A DNA stretch of 64,000 nucleotides, from the NCBI RefSeq assembly GCF_003268675.1, contig NZ_CP029378.1:3534001-3598000 (forward strand). Direction: 5' to 3'. Under the pieces are notes generated by a model. The model did no database searches and was not told where the DNA came from. It saw only the letters and a program-made list of their open reading frames with translations. This DNA is from Streptomyces bacillaris. Lineage in GTDB: Bacteria > Actinomycetota > Actinomycetes > Streptomycetales > Streptomycetaceae. The position numbers and the translations under genes were made by a program. Below are positions 35,754-44,942 of this stretch, in pieces; positions within the stretch are counted from its first letter, which is position 1; each line of letters opens with the position of its first letter.

Positions 35754-36833
35754 ATGACCAGCCCGACCGCGGCGAACTCGCCCGCAGAGAACGCATCCAC
35801 GGAAAACCCGGCCACGAAGAAGCCGGGCATGGAGAAGCCGGCCACGGAGAACCCGACCGCCCGGAAGACGGCCGCACAGAATCCGGCCGCGGAGAGCGGG
35901 TACGCCATCGAGGCGCACGGCCTCACCAAGTCCTACGGAAAGCCCGCCGTACGCGTCCTCGACGGCCTCGACCTCCGCGTCGGGCACGGCAGCGTCTTCG
36001 CCCTGCTCGGCCCGAACGGGGCGGGCAAGACCACCGCCGTACGGATCCTCGCCACGCTCACCACCGCCGACTCCGGCACCGCCCGCGTCGCCGGGTACGA
36101 CGTCGCCGCCGAGCGGAGCGCGGTGCGCCGGGCGATCAGCCTCACCGGCCAGTTCGCCGCCGTCGACGAGACCCAGACCGGCGAGGAGAACCTGCGGATG
36201 ATGGCCCGGCTCACCGGCCTCTCCCGCACCGCCGCCCGCCGCCGGGCCGCCGACCTCCTGGAGCGCTTCCACCTCACCGGTGCGGCCCGGCGCCCCGTCG
36301 CCACGTACTCCGGAGGCATGCGCCGCCGCCTGGACCTGGCCGCCGGGCTCACCGGTTCACCGGAGCCCGGGGTCTTCTTCCTGGACGAGCCGACGACCGG
36401 GCTCGACCCGCGCAGCCGCCAGGATCTGTGGGAAGTGGTCCGGGAGCTGGCGGGGCGCGGGGCGAGCGTCCTGCTCACCACGCAGTATCTGGAGGAGGCC
36501 GACCGCCTCGCGGACCGGATCGCCCTGCTCCACAAGGGCCGCATCGCCGCCGAGGGCACCGCGGCCGACCTCAAGGGCACCATCGCGGGACACCGCCTCG
36601 ACCTGGTCCTGACCAGCCGCGAGGCCTACCTCCGCCTCGCCGGGCGCGCGGTCCACCACTCCCCCGAGACGCTCACCCTCGGGCTCCCCACGGACGGCAG
36701 CGCCGGCCACGTCCGCGCCCTGCTCGACGAGATCGACCCGGCGGGCACCGAGGTCGCCCGCTTCACCGTGCACAGCGCGACCCTCGACGACGTCTTCCTG
36801 GCCCTCACCTCGGAGGTACCCGCCCATGTCTGA
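35754..36833 (+). CDS. ABC transporter ATP-binding protein, DrrA-like
   Basis: 359 aa from the ATG at 35754 (AGAAGGGGG upstream). A repetitive N-terminal lead (ENPAT/KPAT-type, residues 5-45) precedes the ATPase: Walker A GPNGAGKTT, Q-loop region SLTGQFAAVDETQTGEENL, signature YSGGMRRRLDLA, Walker B VFFLDEPTTGLDPRSRQD and H-loop replaced by TTQYLEEADRLAD as in DrrA. The DrrA C-terminal domain follows. Together with the overlapping permease it forms a drug or antibiotic exporter. Confidence 0.92.
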   Translation: MTSPTAANSPAENASTENPATKKPGMEKPATENPTARKTAAQNPAAESGYAIEAHGLTKSYGKPAVRVLDGLDLRVGHGSVFALLGPNGAGKTTAVRILATLTTADSGTARVAGYDVAAERSAVRRAISLTGQFAAVDETQTGEENLRMMARLTGLSRTAARRRAADLLERFHLTGAARRPVATYSGGMRRRLDLAAGLTGSPEPGVFFLDEPTTGLDPRSRQDLWEVVRELAGRGASVLLTTQYLEEADRLADRIALLHKGRIAAEGTAADLKGTIAGHRLDLVLTSREAYLRLAGRAVHHSPETLTLGLPTDGSAGHVRALLDEIDPAGTEVARFTVHSATLDDVFLALTSEVPAHV

Positions 36834-37653
36834 CACGGCCGTCATCCGCCCGCCGCGCGCCCCCGGGACCCCCGTCCCCCCGGGCCGGGCGCCCGGGCCC
36901 CTCACCCACGCGGCCGTCCTGGCCGCCCGCAGCGTACGCATCAGCCGCCGCAACACCGACGCGCTGATCATGTCGCTGGCCCTGCCGATCATGCTGATGC
37001 TGATCTTCGTCTACTTCTTCGGCGGGGCGATCGAGACCTCGGCGCTCTACGACTCGTACGTCATGTACGTCGTCCCGGGCGTCATCCTCCTCTGCGCCGG
37101 GTTCGGGGCCGCGACCACCGCCACCGCCGTCAGCGAGGACATGAAGGGCGGCATCATCGACCGCTTCCGCTCCGTGGACGTGGGCGGTACGCCGATCCTC
37201 GCCGGGCACGTGGCGGCGAGCACCGTCCGCAACCTCTGCGCCACCGCCGTCGTCTTCGGCGTCGCCCTGCTGATCGGCTTCCGCCCGGCGGCCTCCTGGG
37301 ACGGCTGGCTGCTCGCCGCCACCGTCCTGGTCGCCTACATCGTGGCGCTGTCCTGGATCTCGGCGGCGATCGGGCTGCTGGCCCGCTCCCCGGAGGCGGC
37401 GAGCGGGTTCACCTTCTTCATGTCGTTCCTGCCCTACCCCAGCAGCGCGTTCGTCCAGGTCGAGTCGATGCCGAGCTGGCTCCACGGCTTCGCCGAGCAC
37501 CAGCCGATCACCCCGGCCATCGAGTCCCTGCGCGGGCTCCTGCTGGGCCAGGAGGTGGGCAACACCCCGTGGATCGCGCTGGCTTGGGCCGGAGGGATGC
37601 TGGCGGTGGCGCTCGGCGCCTCGGGGGTGCTGTTCCGGGTACGGACGCGCTGA
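36826..37653 (+). CDS. ABC-2 type permease, DrrB-like
   Basis: 275 aa, ATG at 36826 overlapping the ATPase gene by 8 bp. A Pro/Gly-rich lead is followed by six predicted helices. DrrB hallmarks include the entry helix LIMSLALPIMLMLIFVYFFGGAI, the ABC-2 segment EDMKGGIIDRFRSVDVGGTPILAGHV, and FFMSFLPYPSSAFVQVESMPSWL with the loop AEHQPITPAIESLRGLLLG. It forms the membrane half of the exporter. Confidence 0.92.
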   Translation: MSDTAVIRPPRAPGTPVPPGRAPGPLTHAAVLAARSVRISRRNTDALIMSLALPIMLMLIFVYFFGGAIETSALYDSYVMYVVPGVILLCAGFGAATTATAVSEDMKGGIIDRFRSVDVGGTPILAGHVAASTVRNLCATAVVFGVALLIGFRPAASWDGWLLAATVLVAYIVALSWISAAIGLLARSPEAASGFTFFMSFLPYPSSAFVQVESMPSWLHGFAEHQPITPAIESLRGLLLGQEVGNTPWIALAWAGGMLAVALGASGVLFRVRTR

Positions 37654-37753
37654 AGGGTACGGACGCGGTAGGGCGGGCGTACGGACGCGCCGGGCCGTAC
37701 GGGCCCGCTGAAGGGCACGGGCCCGCCAAGAGGGGCCGCCGGGGGCCGTCGGC
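37654..37753. other. GTACGG-rich spacer between convergent genes
   Basis: 100 nt separate the permease gene from the Eis-like gene. Several copies of GTACGGACGCG or close variants and complementary GGGCC tracts can form hairpins, so a bidirectional terminator function is likely. Confidence 0.45.
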
Positions 37754-39004
37754 TCAGAAGATGTCCGGGCACCAAGGGCGCCGCCCCGTACGGAAGACGG
37801 CGTCCGCCCTCTCCACCGCACCGGCCTTCAGCTCATCGGCGCGCCCCAGGTCCACCAGCCGCCGCACCGACCCGTCGCCCAGATACAGGGACGCCAACTC
37901 CCCAGATCCCAGGGCCAGATCGGCGCTCCGGGAGGTCGGGGTGCAGCGTGCGCCCTCGGGCGAGGCGTCCAGGAGGAAGCGCCCCTGCGCCATGCCCCCG
38001 TCGTCCCGGACGTCGAGCACGAGCGACGCCTCGTTCTCGTAACTCCGGGCCTCCAGCGCGCGCTCCACGTCCAGCAGCCGCAGCCAGAGCCAGTCCGCGT
38101 GGGTGACGGTCCGGGCGGCACGGGGGTCGGGCAGGACGTCAGGAAGCAGGTCGTCGGGGGCGCGGTAGCCGGAGCGGACGGTGGTGACCCAGTCGACGGA
38201 GCAGAGGAAGTGCCACAGCGCCCGCTCGGCGGCCGGGGTGAGCGCGATCAGGTCCCGTACGGTCGCGGTGTTCAGGGGCTGCTTGCCGTCGCCCCACTTG
38301 TCGTCGGTGCCGTAGACCATCAGGCCGTCGACCTCGCCGTCCGCAGTGCGGTGGATGGCGTAGAACGGCTCGGTCCACTTCTCGTGGGCCGGGATGACGG
38401 AGGCGCCCGTGTGCCGCTTCCACCAGCGCTCGCTGCGGCTGACGACACCGGGGCGCAGGGCCGCCAGCCGGGTGTGCAGCTCGGGGCCGTACTTACGGAC
38501 GTCGGCGCCGTCCACCAGCTCGATCCGGCCGCCGTCCTCCGGCTGCCCCGAGCGGCGCGGGTCGAGCCCGGCGCGGTGGACGGCCACCTCCCACTCGGTG
38601 GTCCAGGTGGCGGGTCCGAAGCCGAACCGGCCGTAGATCGGGTACTCGGCGGCGATCAGCGTGGCGACCACCTCGCCCCGCTCCCGGGCCGCCGCGAGGT
38701 CGCCCGCCATCATCCGGCTGAGCAGCCCGCGCCGGCGGTGGGTGGGGCTCACCGTCACCCCGCTGACCGCGTCGGCCGGGACGGTGGCACCGCCCACCAC
38801 GGTGAGCCGCTGGGCGAAGGAGCGGAACGTGGCCACGCACCGGCCGGCGTCGAACGCGCCCTGAAGCCGGGTGAGGTCGGTAGCGACCAGCCGGTCGGCG
38901 ACGTCCTCCTCGGTCGGTGAACCGGCCGTCAGGAATCCGTTCTGCACCGCCCGCAGCCAGTCGGGGTAGTCGGACGCGGTGACCGTACGGACGTCGAGGC
39001 TCAT
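37754..39004 (-). CDS. Eis-like GNAT N-acetyltransferase
   Basis: 416 aa, ATG at 39004. Tandem GNAT domains plus a sterol-carrier-like C-terminal domain, the Eis layout. Visible features are the acetyl-CoA loop [19 protein letters not shown] (86-104), the catalytic Tyr region [16 protein letters not shown] and a C-terminal carboxylate Phe (PWCPDIF), which is the general base in mycobacterial Eis. Eis acetylates aminoglycosides and other amines at multiple positions. The substrate here is unknown. Confidence 0.88.
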   Translation of the reverse strand: MSLDVRTVTASDYPDWLRAVQNGFLTAGSPTEEDVADRLVATDLTRLQGAFDAGRCVATFRSFAQRLTVVGGATVPADAVSGVTVSPTHRRRGLLSRMMAGDLAAARERGEVVATLIAAEYPIYGRFGFGPATWTTEWEVAVHRAGLDPRRSGQPEDGGRIELVDGADVRKYGPELHTRLAALRPGVVSRSERWWKRHTGASVIPAHEKWTEPFYAIHRTADGEVDGLMVYGTDDKWGDGKQPLNTATVRDLIALTPAAERALWHFLCSVDWVTTVRSGYRAPDDLLPDVLPDPRAARTVTHADWLWLRLLDVERALEARSYENEASLVLDVRDDGGMAQGRFLLDASPEGARCTPTSRSADLALGSGELASLYLGDGSVRRLVDLGRADELKAGAVERADAVFRTGRRPWCPDIF

Positions 39005-39156
39005 GCCGTCACGCTAGGCAGACCCGTCCCGGAATGTCGCGCGAATTTCCCCCCGGAGCGCCGGACGCGCCCCTCGCGAGAACGCCGCACGGAACGCCCG
39101 GTGGACACCGCTCCGGGCCCGGAACACCGCCCGGAACCCGGAGCACCGCTCCCCGT

Positions 39157-40134
39157 TCAGAACACCGCCCGGATCTCCCCGACCTCCGCCGCCCCGCCGA
39201 GCAGCGGCGACCGCCCGATCCGGGCCACCACCGGGGCGTCCACGCCGAGCAGCTCCAGCGCGCGGGCCAGCACCGGGCCGAGCGCCCGGGTCGCCCCGTC
39301 GTCGATCTTGAAGGCGAGGGCCCGCCCGTCGGCCAGCGCCACCGCCTGCACGGCCTCGGCGCCCATCTTGGAGAGCGTCCCCGGGACCTCGCTCATCAGC
39401 CAGGTGTCGGAGCGCCGGGTGCCCGCCACGTACTCCGGGTGGGCGCGCATCGCGTCCGCGACCCGGCGCTCCGCGCTGCCCGGCTCGGCCAACACGAAGG
39501 ACCGGAAGGCGCGGGCGAGGCCGGTCAGTCCGATCGCCATCAGCGGGGCCCCGCAGCCGTCGGTGCCGACCGCCGCGACCGGCTCGCCCGCCGCATCGGC
39601 CACGACCTGGCCGACCAGCTGCTGGAGGGGGTGGGCGGGGTCGAGGTAGCTCGCGGTGTCCCAGCCGTTGCGGACACAGACGGCGAGCATGGCGGCGTGC
39701 TTGCCGGAGCAGTTCATGGTGATCCGCTCGCGTACGTTCCCGGCGGCGAGGTAGGTCTCGGCGGCGACCGGGTCCAGCGGCAGATCGGGCGGGGTCTGCA
39801 GGTCGTCCGGGGTCAGCCCGTGCTCGGCGAGCATCTTCCGTACGAGGTCGAGGTGGAACGGTTCACCGGAGTGGCTCGCGGCGGCCAGCGCCAGCCGCTC
39901 CCCGGACAGCTCCAGGCCCGCCCGCAGGATCGCGGCGGCCTGCATCGGCTTGTTGGAGGAGCGGGGGAAGACCGGGGCGCCGGGGTCACCGAGCGTCCGC
40001 TCCACGCTCCCGTCGGCGGCGAGCAGGACCAGCGAACCGCGGTGGTGCCCCTCGGTGAACCCGGACCGTACGACCTCCGCCAGCACGGGCGGGGCGGGGG
40101 CTATCGCGGCAGGGGCGGCGTCGGTGGACGTCAT
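39157..40134 (-). CDS. Asparaginase (asparaginase II family)
   Basis: 325 aa from the ATG at 40134. It matches the short thermolabile-type Asparaginase_II family: VLAEVVRSGFTEGHHRGSLVLL at the start, the SSNKPMQAAAILRAG core, AAASHSGEPFHLDLV, and NCSGKHAAMLAVC, where family Ser, Lys and Cys residues cluster. DGCGAPLMAIGLTGLARAF follows. It hydrolyses L-asparagine to aspartate and ammonia. It is unrelated to the classical bacterial type I/II enzymes despite the name. Confidence 0.88.
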   Translation of the reverse strand: MTSTDAAPAAIAPAPPVLAEVVRSGFTEGHHRGSLVLLAADGSVERTLGDPGAPVFPRSSNKPMQAAAILRAGLELSGERLALAAASHSGEPFHLDLVRKMLAEHGLTPDDLQTPPDLPLDPVAAETYLAAGNVRERITMNCSGKHAAMLAVCVRNGWDTASYLDPAHPLQQLVGQVVADAAGEPVAAVGTDGCGAPLMAIGLTGLARAFRSFVLAEPGSAERRVADAMRAHPEYVAGTRRSDTWLMSEVPGTLSKMGAEAVQAVALADGRALAFKIDDGATRALGPVLARALELLGVDAPVVARIGRSPLLGGAAEVGEIRAVF

Positions 40135-40327
40135 GGTGGCCTTCCGGGAGACGGTCGGTACGGGCGGTACGAAGCCCGGCGCCACCGGAGGTCGGGGCGG
40201 CGGCCGGGTCGTTACGGGACCCGCCGCCCGGAGGTTCGGCCGGACGGGCGGGTGTGCGGGACCCGCCGCGTTCCGCAGGGCCGTTCCAGGGTTCCGAAGG
40301 GTCGCTTCGGAGTTCCGGAAGGTCGCT

Positions 40328-40996
40328 TCAGGCGAGCAGGTCGTCCACTTGGGCTTCCCCGTCACGGTACCTGCGGGCGATCTCCGCGCTGCAATCGTCC
40401 GTCGTGCGCTGCAGCTCATGGCGGCGCCGGGAGACCTGCTGCTCGTAGCGGACCAGCCGGCCCATCGCGTCGTGCAGCTCCTCGTCCGTCCGGGCGGCCA
40501 GGTCCGACAGCTCCACCTCCGCGAGGTTCTCGGCGGCCAGCTGCCGGAACTCGTCGCCGCGCGGGGTCGTCAGCGTGACGTGCCGGGCGGAGGTGCGGTG
40601 CCGGGACGGGGCGTCGGCCAGGATCTCCGAGAGCCGGTCCACCACCGGGGCCTCGGGCACCGGCGCCTGCGGGTCCCGCCTGCGGGTCAGCTCGGCGCGG
40701 AGGATGTCGATCCGGCCCTGGACCAGTCGGCGTACGTAGCTGAGATCGGCCTCGTCCCGCTGCGCTTCCCGGCGCAGGGTCCGCAGCTCCGGCAGCCGCA
40801 GCCCGCCGAACCCGGCCTCCCCGCCGCCCTGTTCCGGCACGGACGCGAGACCGCCGGGCAGAATGGGCCGTACGGGTGAGCGCAGGGTGCCGGTGGCGGT
40901 GCCCGTACTGGTACTCGTACCGGTACCGGCGGGAACGCCGCCGGTCGGTGCGCCCGGTGCGGGCCCGGGAGATTGTCCGGCTCCATAGGTACTCAT
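40328..40996 (-). CDS. rsiG: Anti-sigma factor RsiG (c-di-GMP-dependent, sigma-WhiG antagonist)
   Basis: 222 aa from the ATG at 40996. A disordered Thr/Gly/Pro-rich N terminus (1-60) is followed by two long helices forming an antiparallel coiled coil. Both copies of the c-di-GMP motif E-x3-S-x2-R-x3-Q-x3-D are intact: Glu82, Ser86, Arg89, Gln93, Asp97 in helix one, and Glu185, Ser189, Arg192, Gln196, Asp200 in helix two. In Streptomyces venezuelae RsiG sequesters sigma-WhiG when bound to c-di-GMP, delaying sporulation. whiG is not in the window. Confidence 0.93.
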   Translation of the reverse strand: MSTYGAGQSPGPAPGAPTGGVPAGTGTSTSTGTATGTLRSPVRPILPGGLASVPEQGGGEAGFGGLRLPELRTLRREAQRDEADLSYVRRLVQGRIDILRAELTRRRDPQAPVPEAPVVDRLSEILADAPSRHRTSARHVTLTTPRGDEFRQLAAENLAEVELSDLAARTDEELHDAMGRLVRYEQQVSRRRHELQRTTDDCSAEIARRYRDGEAQVDDLLA

Positions 40997-41097
40997 GCTG
41001 TTCCGTCCCCTCGACCGGTGCGTCGGCACACCGACATCGTGCATGGTGCCACCCTGCAAGGTGCCCCGCAGACACTCTGTACCCGTTCAGCCCAAGA

Positions 41098-41103
41098 TAG
41101 GTT
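41098..41103 (+). promoter_or_regulatory. Possible -10 element of a leaderless dtd transcript
   Basis: TAGGTT matches the actinobacterial TAGRRT -10 pattern and ends 7 nt before the dtd ATG. No Shine-Dalgarno sequence precedes the ATG, so transcription could start at the A of the start codon. No clear -35 was found. Confidence 0.45.
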
Positions 41104-41110
41104 GGTCTGT

Positions 41111-41560
41111 ATGCGTGCAGTGGTACAGCGAGTGGACGGCGCCAGCGTCTCGGTGGCCGGGACGGGCGAGAACCCCGGGGCGGACGGCGTCGTCGGCGAG
41201 ATCATCGGCGAGGGCCTGTGTGTGCTGGTCGGAGTCACCCATGACGACACCCCGGAGAAGGCGGCCCAGCTGGCCCGCAAGCTCTGGTCCGTCCGCATCC
41301 TGGAGGGCGAGAAGTCCTGTTCGGATGTGAATGCCCCCCTCCTGGTGATTTCGCAGTTCACCCTCTACGGGGACGCCCGCAAGGGCCGCCGCCCCACCTG
41401 GAACGCCGCCGCTCCCGGCGAGGTGGCCGAGCCGCTGGTCGACGAGGTGGTGGCCCAGCTGCGGGCGCTGGGCGCGCAGGTGGCGACGGGCCGGTTCGGA
41501 GCGGACATGCGCGTCTCGCTCACGAACCACGGCCCGTTCACGGTGATCATCGAGGTGTGA
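41111..41560 (+). CDS. dtd: D-aminoacyl-tRNA deacylase
   Basis: 149 aa, ATG at 41111. The DTD fold begins [15 protein letters not shown]. The active-site motif [17 protein letters not shown] is followed by the Gly-cisPro motif in [13 protein letters not shown] at the C terminus. The enzyme removes D-amino acids (and glycine from tRNA-Ala) to protect translation. Length is standard. It is divergent from rsiG with a 114-bp gap. Confidence 0.94.
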   Translation: MRAVVQRVDGASVSVAGTGENPGADGVVGEIIGEGLCVLVGVTHDDTPEKAAQLARKLWSVRILEGEKSCSDVNAPLLVISQFTLYGDARKGRRPTWNAAAPGEVAEPLVDEVVAQLRALGAQVATGRFGADMRVSLTNHGPFTVIIEV

Positions 41561-41714
41561 CGGTACGACGGCGGCACCGGGCGGCGGACGGCCCCCGGCC
41601 CGGCGGCGTACGGCCCAGCGCCGTACGCCTTACGGCCCGCCGCTCGACGCCGTACGCCCTGGCGCTCGACGACGTGTCGTACGGCCTACGGCCCGGAGCG
41701 CGAAGGCGTACGCC

Positions 41715-42680
41715 CTACGGCTCGACCACCGTCTCCTGCGCCGCCGCCGTGTCCCCCGCGAGCAGCTCCGCGTCCACGGCCACGTTCCGCTTGACCAGCG
41801 CCAGGGCGATCGGGCCCAGCTCGTGGTGGCGGGCCGAGGTGGTGATGAAGCCGAGCTGGCGGCCCTCCTCGCCGTCGGCGGCCAGCCGGACCGGCGTCCC
41901 GTGGCCGGGCAGGTGCACCTCGCTGCCGTCCAGGTGCAGGAAGACCAGCCGGCGCGGCGGCTTCCCCAGGTTGTGGACGCGGGCGACGGTCTCCTGGCCC
42001 CGGTAGCACCCCTTCTGGAGGTGGACGGCGGTGCCGATCCACCCCAGCTCGTGCGGGATGGTGCGGTGGTCGGTCTCGAAGCCGACGCGCGGCCGGTGCG
42101 CCTCGACGCGCAGCGCCTCGTACGCCAGGATCCCGGCGACCGGGCCGTTGGCGGCGGCGTACGCCTCCAGGTCGGCGCGCGGCAGGAAGACGTCCCGGCC
42201 CTGCGGGGTCTCCCGTACGGTCACCCCGTCCGGGACCTCCGCGATGGAGCCGGCCGGGAGGTGCACGACGGCGATGTCCTCGGTGCGGTCGGCGACCTCG
42301 ACCCGGTAGAAGAACTTCATCGACTCCAGGTAGGCGATCAACTCGCCCTGGGTGCCGGGTTCGACGTGCATCCACACCGTCGTCCCGTCGTCGACGAGAT
42401 ACATGGCGTGCTCGATGTGCCCGTTGGCGGAGAGGATCAGGGCCTCGGTCGCCCGGTGCGGGGCGAGGTCGCTGACGTGCTGGGTGAGCAGCAGGTGCAG
42501 CCAGCTCAGCCGGTCGTCGCCGCTGACGGTGACGACACCGCGGTGGGAGAGGTCGACCAGGCCGGTGCCGTCCGCGAGGGCGCGTTGCTCGCGGAACAGA
42601 TCGCCGTAGTGTGCGGCGACACCTTCGTCGCGGCCCTCGGCCGCGACGGCACCGGGCAGGGACAGCAGGGGGCTCTTCAT
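41715..42680 (-). CDS. ygfZ: YgfZ/GcvT-domain folate-binding protein
   Basis: 321 aa, ATG at 42680. The GcvT-like fold is followed by the diagnostic YgfZ motif KGCYRGQETVAR (family K-G-C-Y-x-G-Q-E) in the C-terminal half. YgfZ uses folate to support repair or assembly of certain iron-sulphur enzymes. It lies 11 nt downstream of nur on the same strand, suggesting one transcript. Confidence 0.9.
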   Translation of the reverse strand: MKSPLLSLPGAVAAEGRDEGVAAHYGDLFREQRALADGTGLVDLSHRGVVTVSGDDRLSWLHLLLTQHVSDLAPHRATEALILSANGHIEHAMYLVDDGTTVWMHVEPGTQGELIAYLESMKFFYRVEVADRTEDIAVVHLPAGSIAEVPDGVTVRETPQGRDVFLPRADLEAYAAANGPVAGILAYEALRVEAHRPRVGFETDHRTIPHELGWIGTAVHLQKGCYRGQETVARVHNLGKPPRRLVFLHLDGSEVHLPGHGTPVRLAADGEEGRQLGFITTSARHHELGPIALALVKRNVAVDAELLAGDTAAAQETVVEP

Positions 42681-42690
42681 ACCGCCCAGC

Positions 42691-43131
42691 CTACGACTCG
42701 GACTTCTCGTCCCTCGCGGCCGTACAGGCCTGGCACCGGCCGAAGATCGCGAAGTGCTTCATGTCGGTGTCGAAGCCGAAGTCGGCGCGGAGCTTCTCGG
42801 TGAACTCGGTGACGACGGACAGGTCCGCCTCGATGACGTCCTTGCAGTCCCGGCAGACCAGGTGGATGTGGTGGTGGCGGTCGGCCAGGTGGTACGTCGG
42901 GGCGCCGTGGCCGAGGTGGGCGTGGCTGACGAGCCCCAGCTCCTCCAGGAGCTCCAGGGTCCGGTAGACCGTGGAGATGTTCACCCCGGACGCGGTCTTG
43001 CGCACTTCGCACAGGATGTCGTCCGGAGTCGCGTGCTCCAGGGCGTCGACCGCCTCCAGGACGAGCTGACGCTGCGGCGTCAGCCGGTAGCCACGCTGCC
43101 GAAGATCGGTCTTCCAGTCGGTGCTCACCAC
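42691..43131 (-). CDS. nur: Fur-family regulator Nur (nickel-responsive)
   Basis: 146 aa from the start at 43131. The Fur winged helix (LRQRGYRLTPQRQLVLEAVDALEHATPDDI) is followed by the metal-binding region GAPTYHLADRHHHIHLVCRDC and a C-terminal CQAC. The sequence closely matches my memory of Streptomyces coelicolor Nur (SCO4180), which represses nickel uptake and the iron superoxide dismutase when nickel is sufficient. Gene order around SCO4180 agrees. Zur or Fur are the alternatives. Confidence 0.88.
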   Translation of the reverse strand: MVSTDWKTDLRQRGYRLTPQRQLVLEAVDALEHATPDDILCEVRKTASGVNISTVYRTLELLEELGLVSHAHLGHGAPTYHLADRHHHIHLVCRDCKDVIEADLSVVTEFTEKLRADFGFDTDMKHFAIFGRCQACTAARDEKSES

Positions 43132-43195
43132 AGGCCCAGTGTAGGACGGGCGAGCACCGGCCAGGAGGGTCGTGCCGTACGGGGCCGTACGGGGC

Positions 43196-43768
43196 CTACT
43201 TGAAGAACGCGATGCCGTCGTCCGGCATGTCCGGGAGGTTCCGCGCCATCTCCGCGACCTCTTCCGGGGTGACGACCTTCTTCAGGTGCGCCGACATGTA
43301 CGGCCGCAGCTCGACGTCGGGGGTCGACTTCTCCCCGACCCACATGAGGTCGCTGTTCACGTACCCGTAGAGCCGCTTGCCCCCGCTGTACGGGCCGGAG
43401 GCCGCGGTGCGGGCGACCGCGTCGGTGACCAGGTCGATCTGCGGCTTCTGGTGCGCCAGCTCGCCGTACCAGATCTCGACGACGCCCTGGTCCCGGACCA
43501 TGACGACCTCGACCTTGCGGTCCTTGTCGATGCGCCAGTAGCCGGACTCGGACTCCAGCGGGCGGACCTGGTTGCCCTCGCCGTCCAGGACCCAGGTGTG
43601 GGAGACGTACTCCAGGAAGTCACGGCCGTCGTGGCTGAACGTGACCTCCTGGCCGAAGTTGCACTTCTCGGCGCCGGGGAAGTCGGAGACGCCCGCACCC
43701 GCCCACTTGCCGATGAGGAAGGCCAGCGGGACGAGGTCCGGGTGGAGGTCGGACGGGATCTCGATCAT
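43196..43768 (-). CDS. Nitrobindin-like haem-binding beta-barrel (FABP family)
   Basis: 190 aa, ATG at 43768. It has the N-terminal GxWxGxG signature (LIGKWAGAGVSDFPG) and alternating strands of a ten-stranded barrel (FSHDGRDFLEYVSHTWVLD, then VVEIWYGELAHQKPQIDLVTD). The proximal haem His is in ELRPYMSAHLKKV. Nitrobindins bind ferric haem and scavenge peroxynitrite or NO. A C-terminal helical tail (EEVAEMARNLPDMPDDGIAFF) is longer than the minimal family. Confidence 0.87.
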   Translation of the reverse strand: MIEIPSDLHPDLVPLAFLIGKWAGAGVSDFPGAEKCNFGQEVTFSHDGRDFLEYVSHTWVLDGEGNQVRPLESESGYWRIDKDRKVEVVMVRDQGVVEIWYGELAHQKPQIDLVTDAVARTAASGPYSGGKRLYGYVNSDLMWVGEKSTPDVELRPYMSAHLKKVVTPEEVAEMARNLPDMPDDGIAFFK

Positions 43769-43820
43769 GAGCGGCTCAGACGATCTGTGAGGGGGCGGAA
43801 CGATCGGGTACGGCGGTGGG

Positions 43821-43922
43821 TCAGCGCTGGCCCTGGTACAGCTTCTTCACGGCGACGACCGTGAAGGCGAGCACGCCGACGCAGACCAGGATCAGCAGGG
43901 CGGAGAAGAATGCCTCAAGCAC
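43821..43922 (-). CDS. 33-residue single-helix membrane peptide
   Basis: A GTG at 43922 preceded by GAGGAG encodes 33 aa. One hydrophobic helix (FFSALLILVCVGVLAFTVVAV, residues 5-25) is followed by the basic end KKLYQGQR, giving an N-out/C-in orientation. It sits 52 nt upstream of the nitrobindin gene on the same strand. The good ribosome site and typical small-membrane-protein layout support translation. The function is unknown. Confidence 0.65.
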   Translation of the reverse strand: MLEAFFSALLILVCVGVLAFTVVAVKKLYQGQR

Positions 43923-44063
43923 GGGGGCTCCTCGGAATGAGCGGTATGGCGGCAGTACAGGGCCGGGCCCCAGCCTAATGGGTGGGGCCGAGGCCCTCTC
44001 GTCCAGGGATGGGCCGAACGGCGTCACCACCGCCCGGCCCCCCTCCTCCCCCGGCTGTGCGCC

Positions 44064-44942
44064 TCAGCCCAGCAGCTGGTTCTGGAGGATCACCGTCTGC
44101 TGGAACGGAATGCGGGCAGCCTCCGCCTCGCCGGGGCGCTCGTGGACGATCAGGGCGAGCGTGTCACCGGCGACGGAGTACGCCTGGCGCGTGTGCGCGT
44201 CGCCGTGGGGGGCCTTCACGGTGAACACGTACGACGCCACCCCCTCCACCGCCCGCGGGGACTTCCAGGTCGTGTCGAACGCGACCTCCTCCGCCCCGGC
44301 CAGCGGCCAGCGCATCGTCACCCCGATGTTCAGTTCCCGCTGTACGTCGGTGACGGCACCGGCCGAGTCGAACCGGAGCAGATAGATCCGGGCCCGGGTG
44401 CCGTCGGGCATGGTCCAGCCCCGGGCGGCGATGTGGCGGGGCGGGGTGTCGGTCAGGAGCTGGTCCAGCTCGTCGCGGTCCTCGGCGCGGTACTCGCTGA
44501 GGAACCGTTCCTGCTTGACCCAGCCGCCGTTCAGCGCCTTGTCCGGGGTGGACCCGGCGGGTGCGGGCAGCAGCAGCTCGCGCAGGTCCGCGTGGTGGAT
44601 CTGCGCCGCGTTGGCCTCGGTGAACGGGCGGGGCGAGCCGGCCGGGAGCGCGGGGAGGGAGAGCTTCGGGTACGCCCAGCGCCCGTCGTCCTCGGTGGCG
44701 AGCCCGGGGACGTCGCCCCGCTCGGCCGAGGTGATCACCAGCGCCGTCCCCGTACCGAGCCCGCCGAACACCAGCACCGCCGCCGTCCACCGGGCGACGG
44801 CCCGCAGGGCGCGGCGCGGCGGGCGGGGAGCGGCGGGTGCGGGGGCCTCCGGCGCGGCCGGGGACGTGGTGGGCGCGGCGGTCTCCGTCGGCGGGACGGA
44901 GGCGGCCGCCACGGTCTGCTGGTCGCTCATCTGATCGCTCAT
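44064..44942 (-). CDS. Membrane-anchored extracytoplasmic protein, paralogue 1 of 3
   Basis: 292 aa, ATG at 44942 (ATGA overlap with the upstream gene). A Pro/Ala/Glu-rich cytoplasmic lead (1-55) is followed by one membrane helix (WTAAVLVFGGLGTGTALVI) and an exported domain starting near residue 80. The shared motif LRELLLPAPAG is followed by beta-rich sequence (ARIYLLRFDSAGAVTDV, then YVFTVKAPHGDAHTRQAYSVAGDTLALIVHE). It is the last gene of a three-gene overlapping operon of similar proteins. The family is not recognised. Confidence 0.75.
   Translation of the reverse strand: MSDQMSDQQTVAAASVPPTETAAPTTSPAAPEAPAPAAPRPPRRALRAVARWTAAVLVFGGLGTGTALVITSAERGDVPGLATEDDGRWAYPKLSLPALPAGSPRPFTEANAAQIHHADLRELLLPAPAGSTPDKALNGGWVKQERFLSEYRAEDRDELDQLLTDTPPRHIAARGWTMPDGTRARIYLLRFDSAGAVTDVQRELNIGVTMRWPLAGAEEVAFDTTWKSPRAVEGVASYVFTVKAPHGDAHTRQAYSVAGDTLALIVHERPGEAEAARIPFQQTVILQNQLLG

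Noticed and set aside
41561..41714. Many GTACG/CGTAC words between dtd and ygfZ
   Set aside because: GTACG-rich spacers are scattered through the whole window (for example 12805-12960 and 37650-37720) and look like general Streptomyces intergenic composition rather than a specific element.
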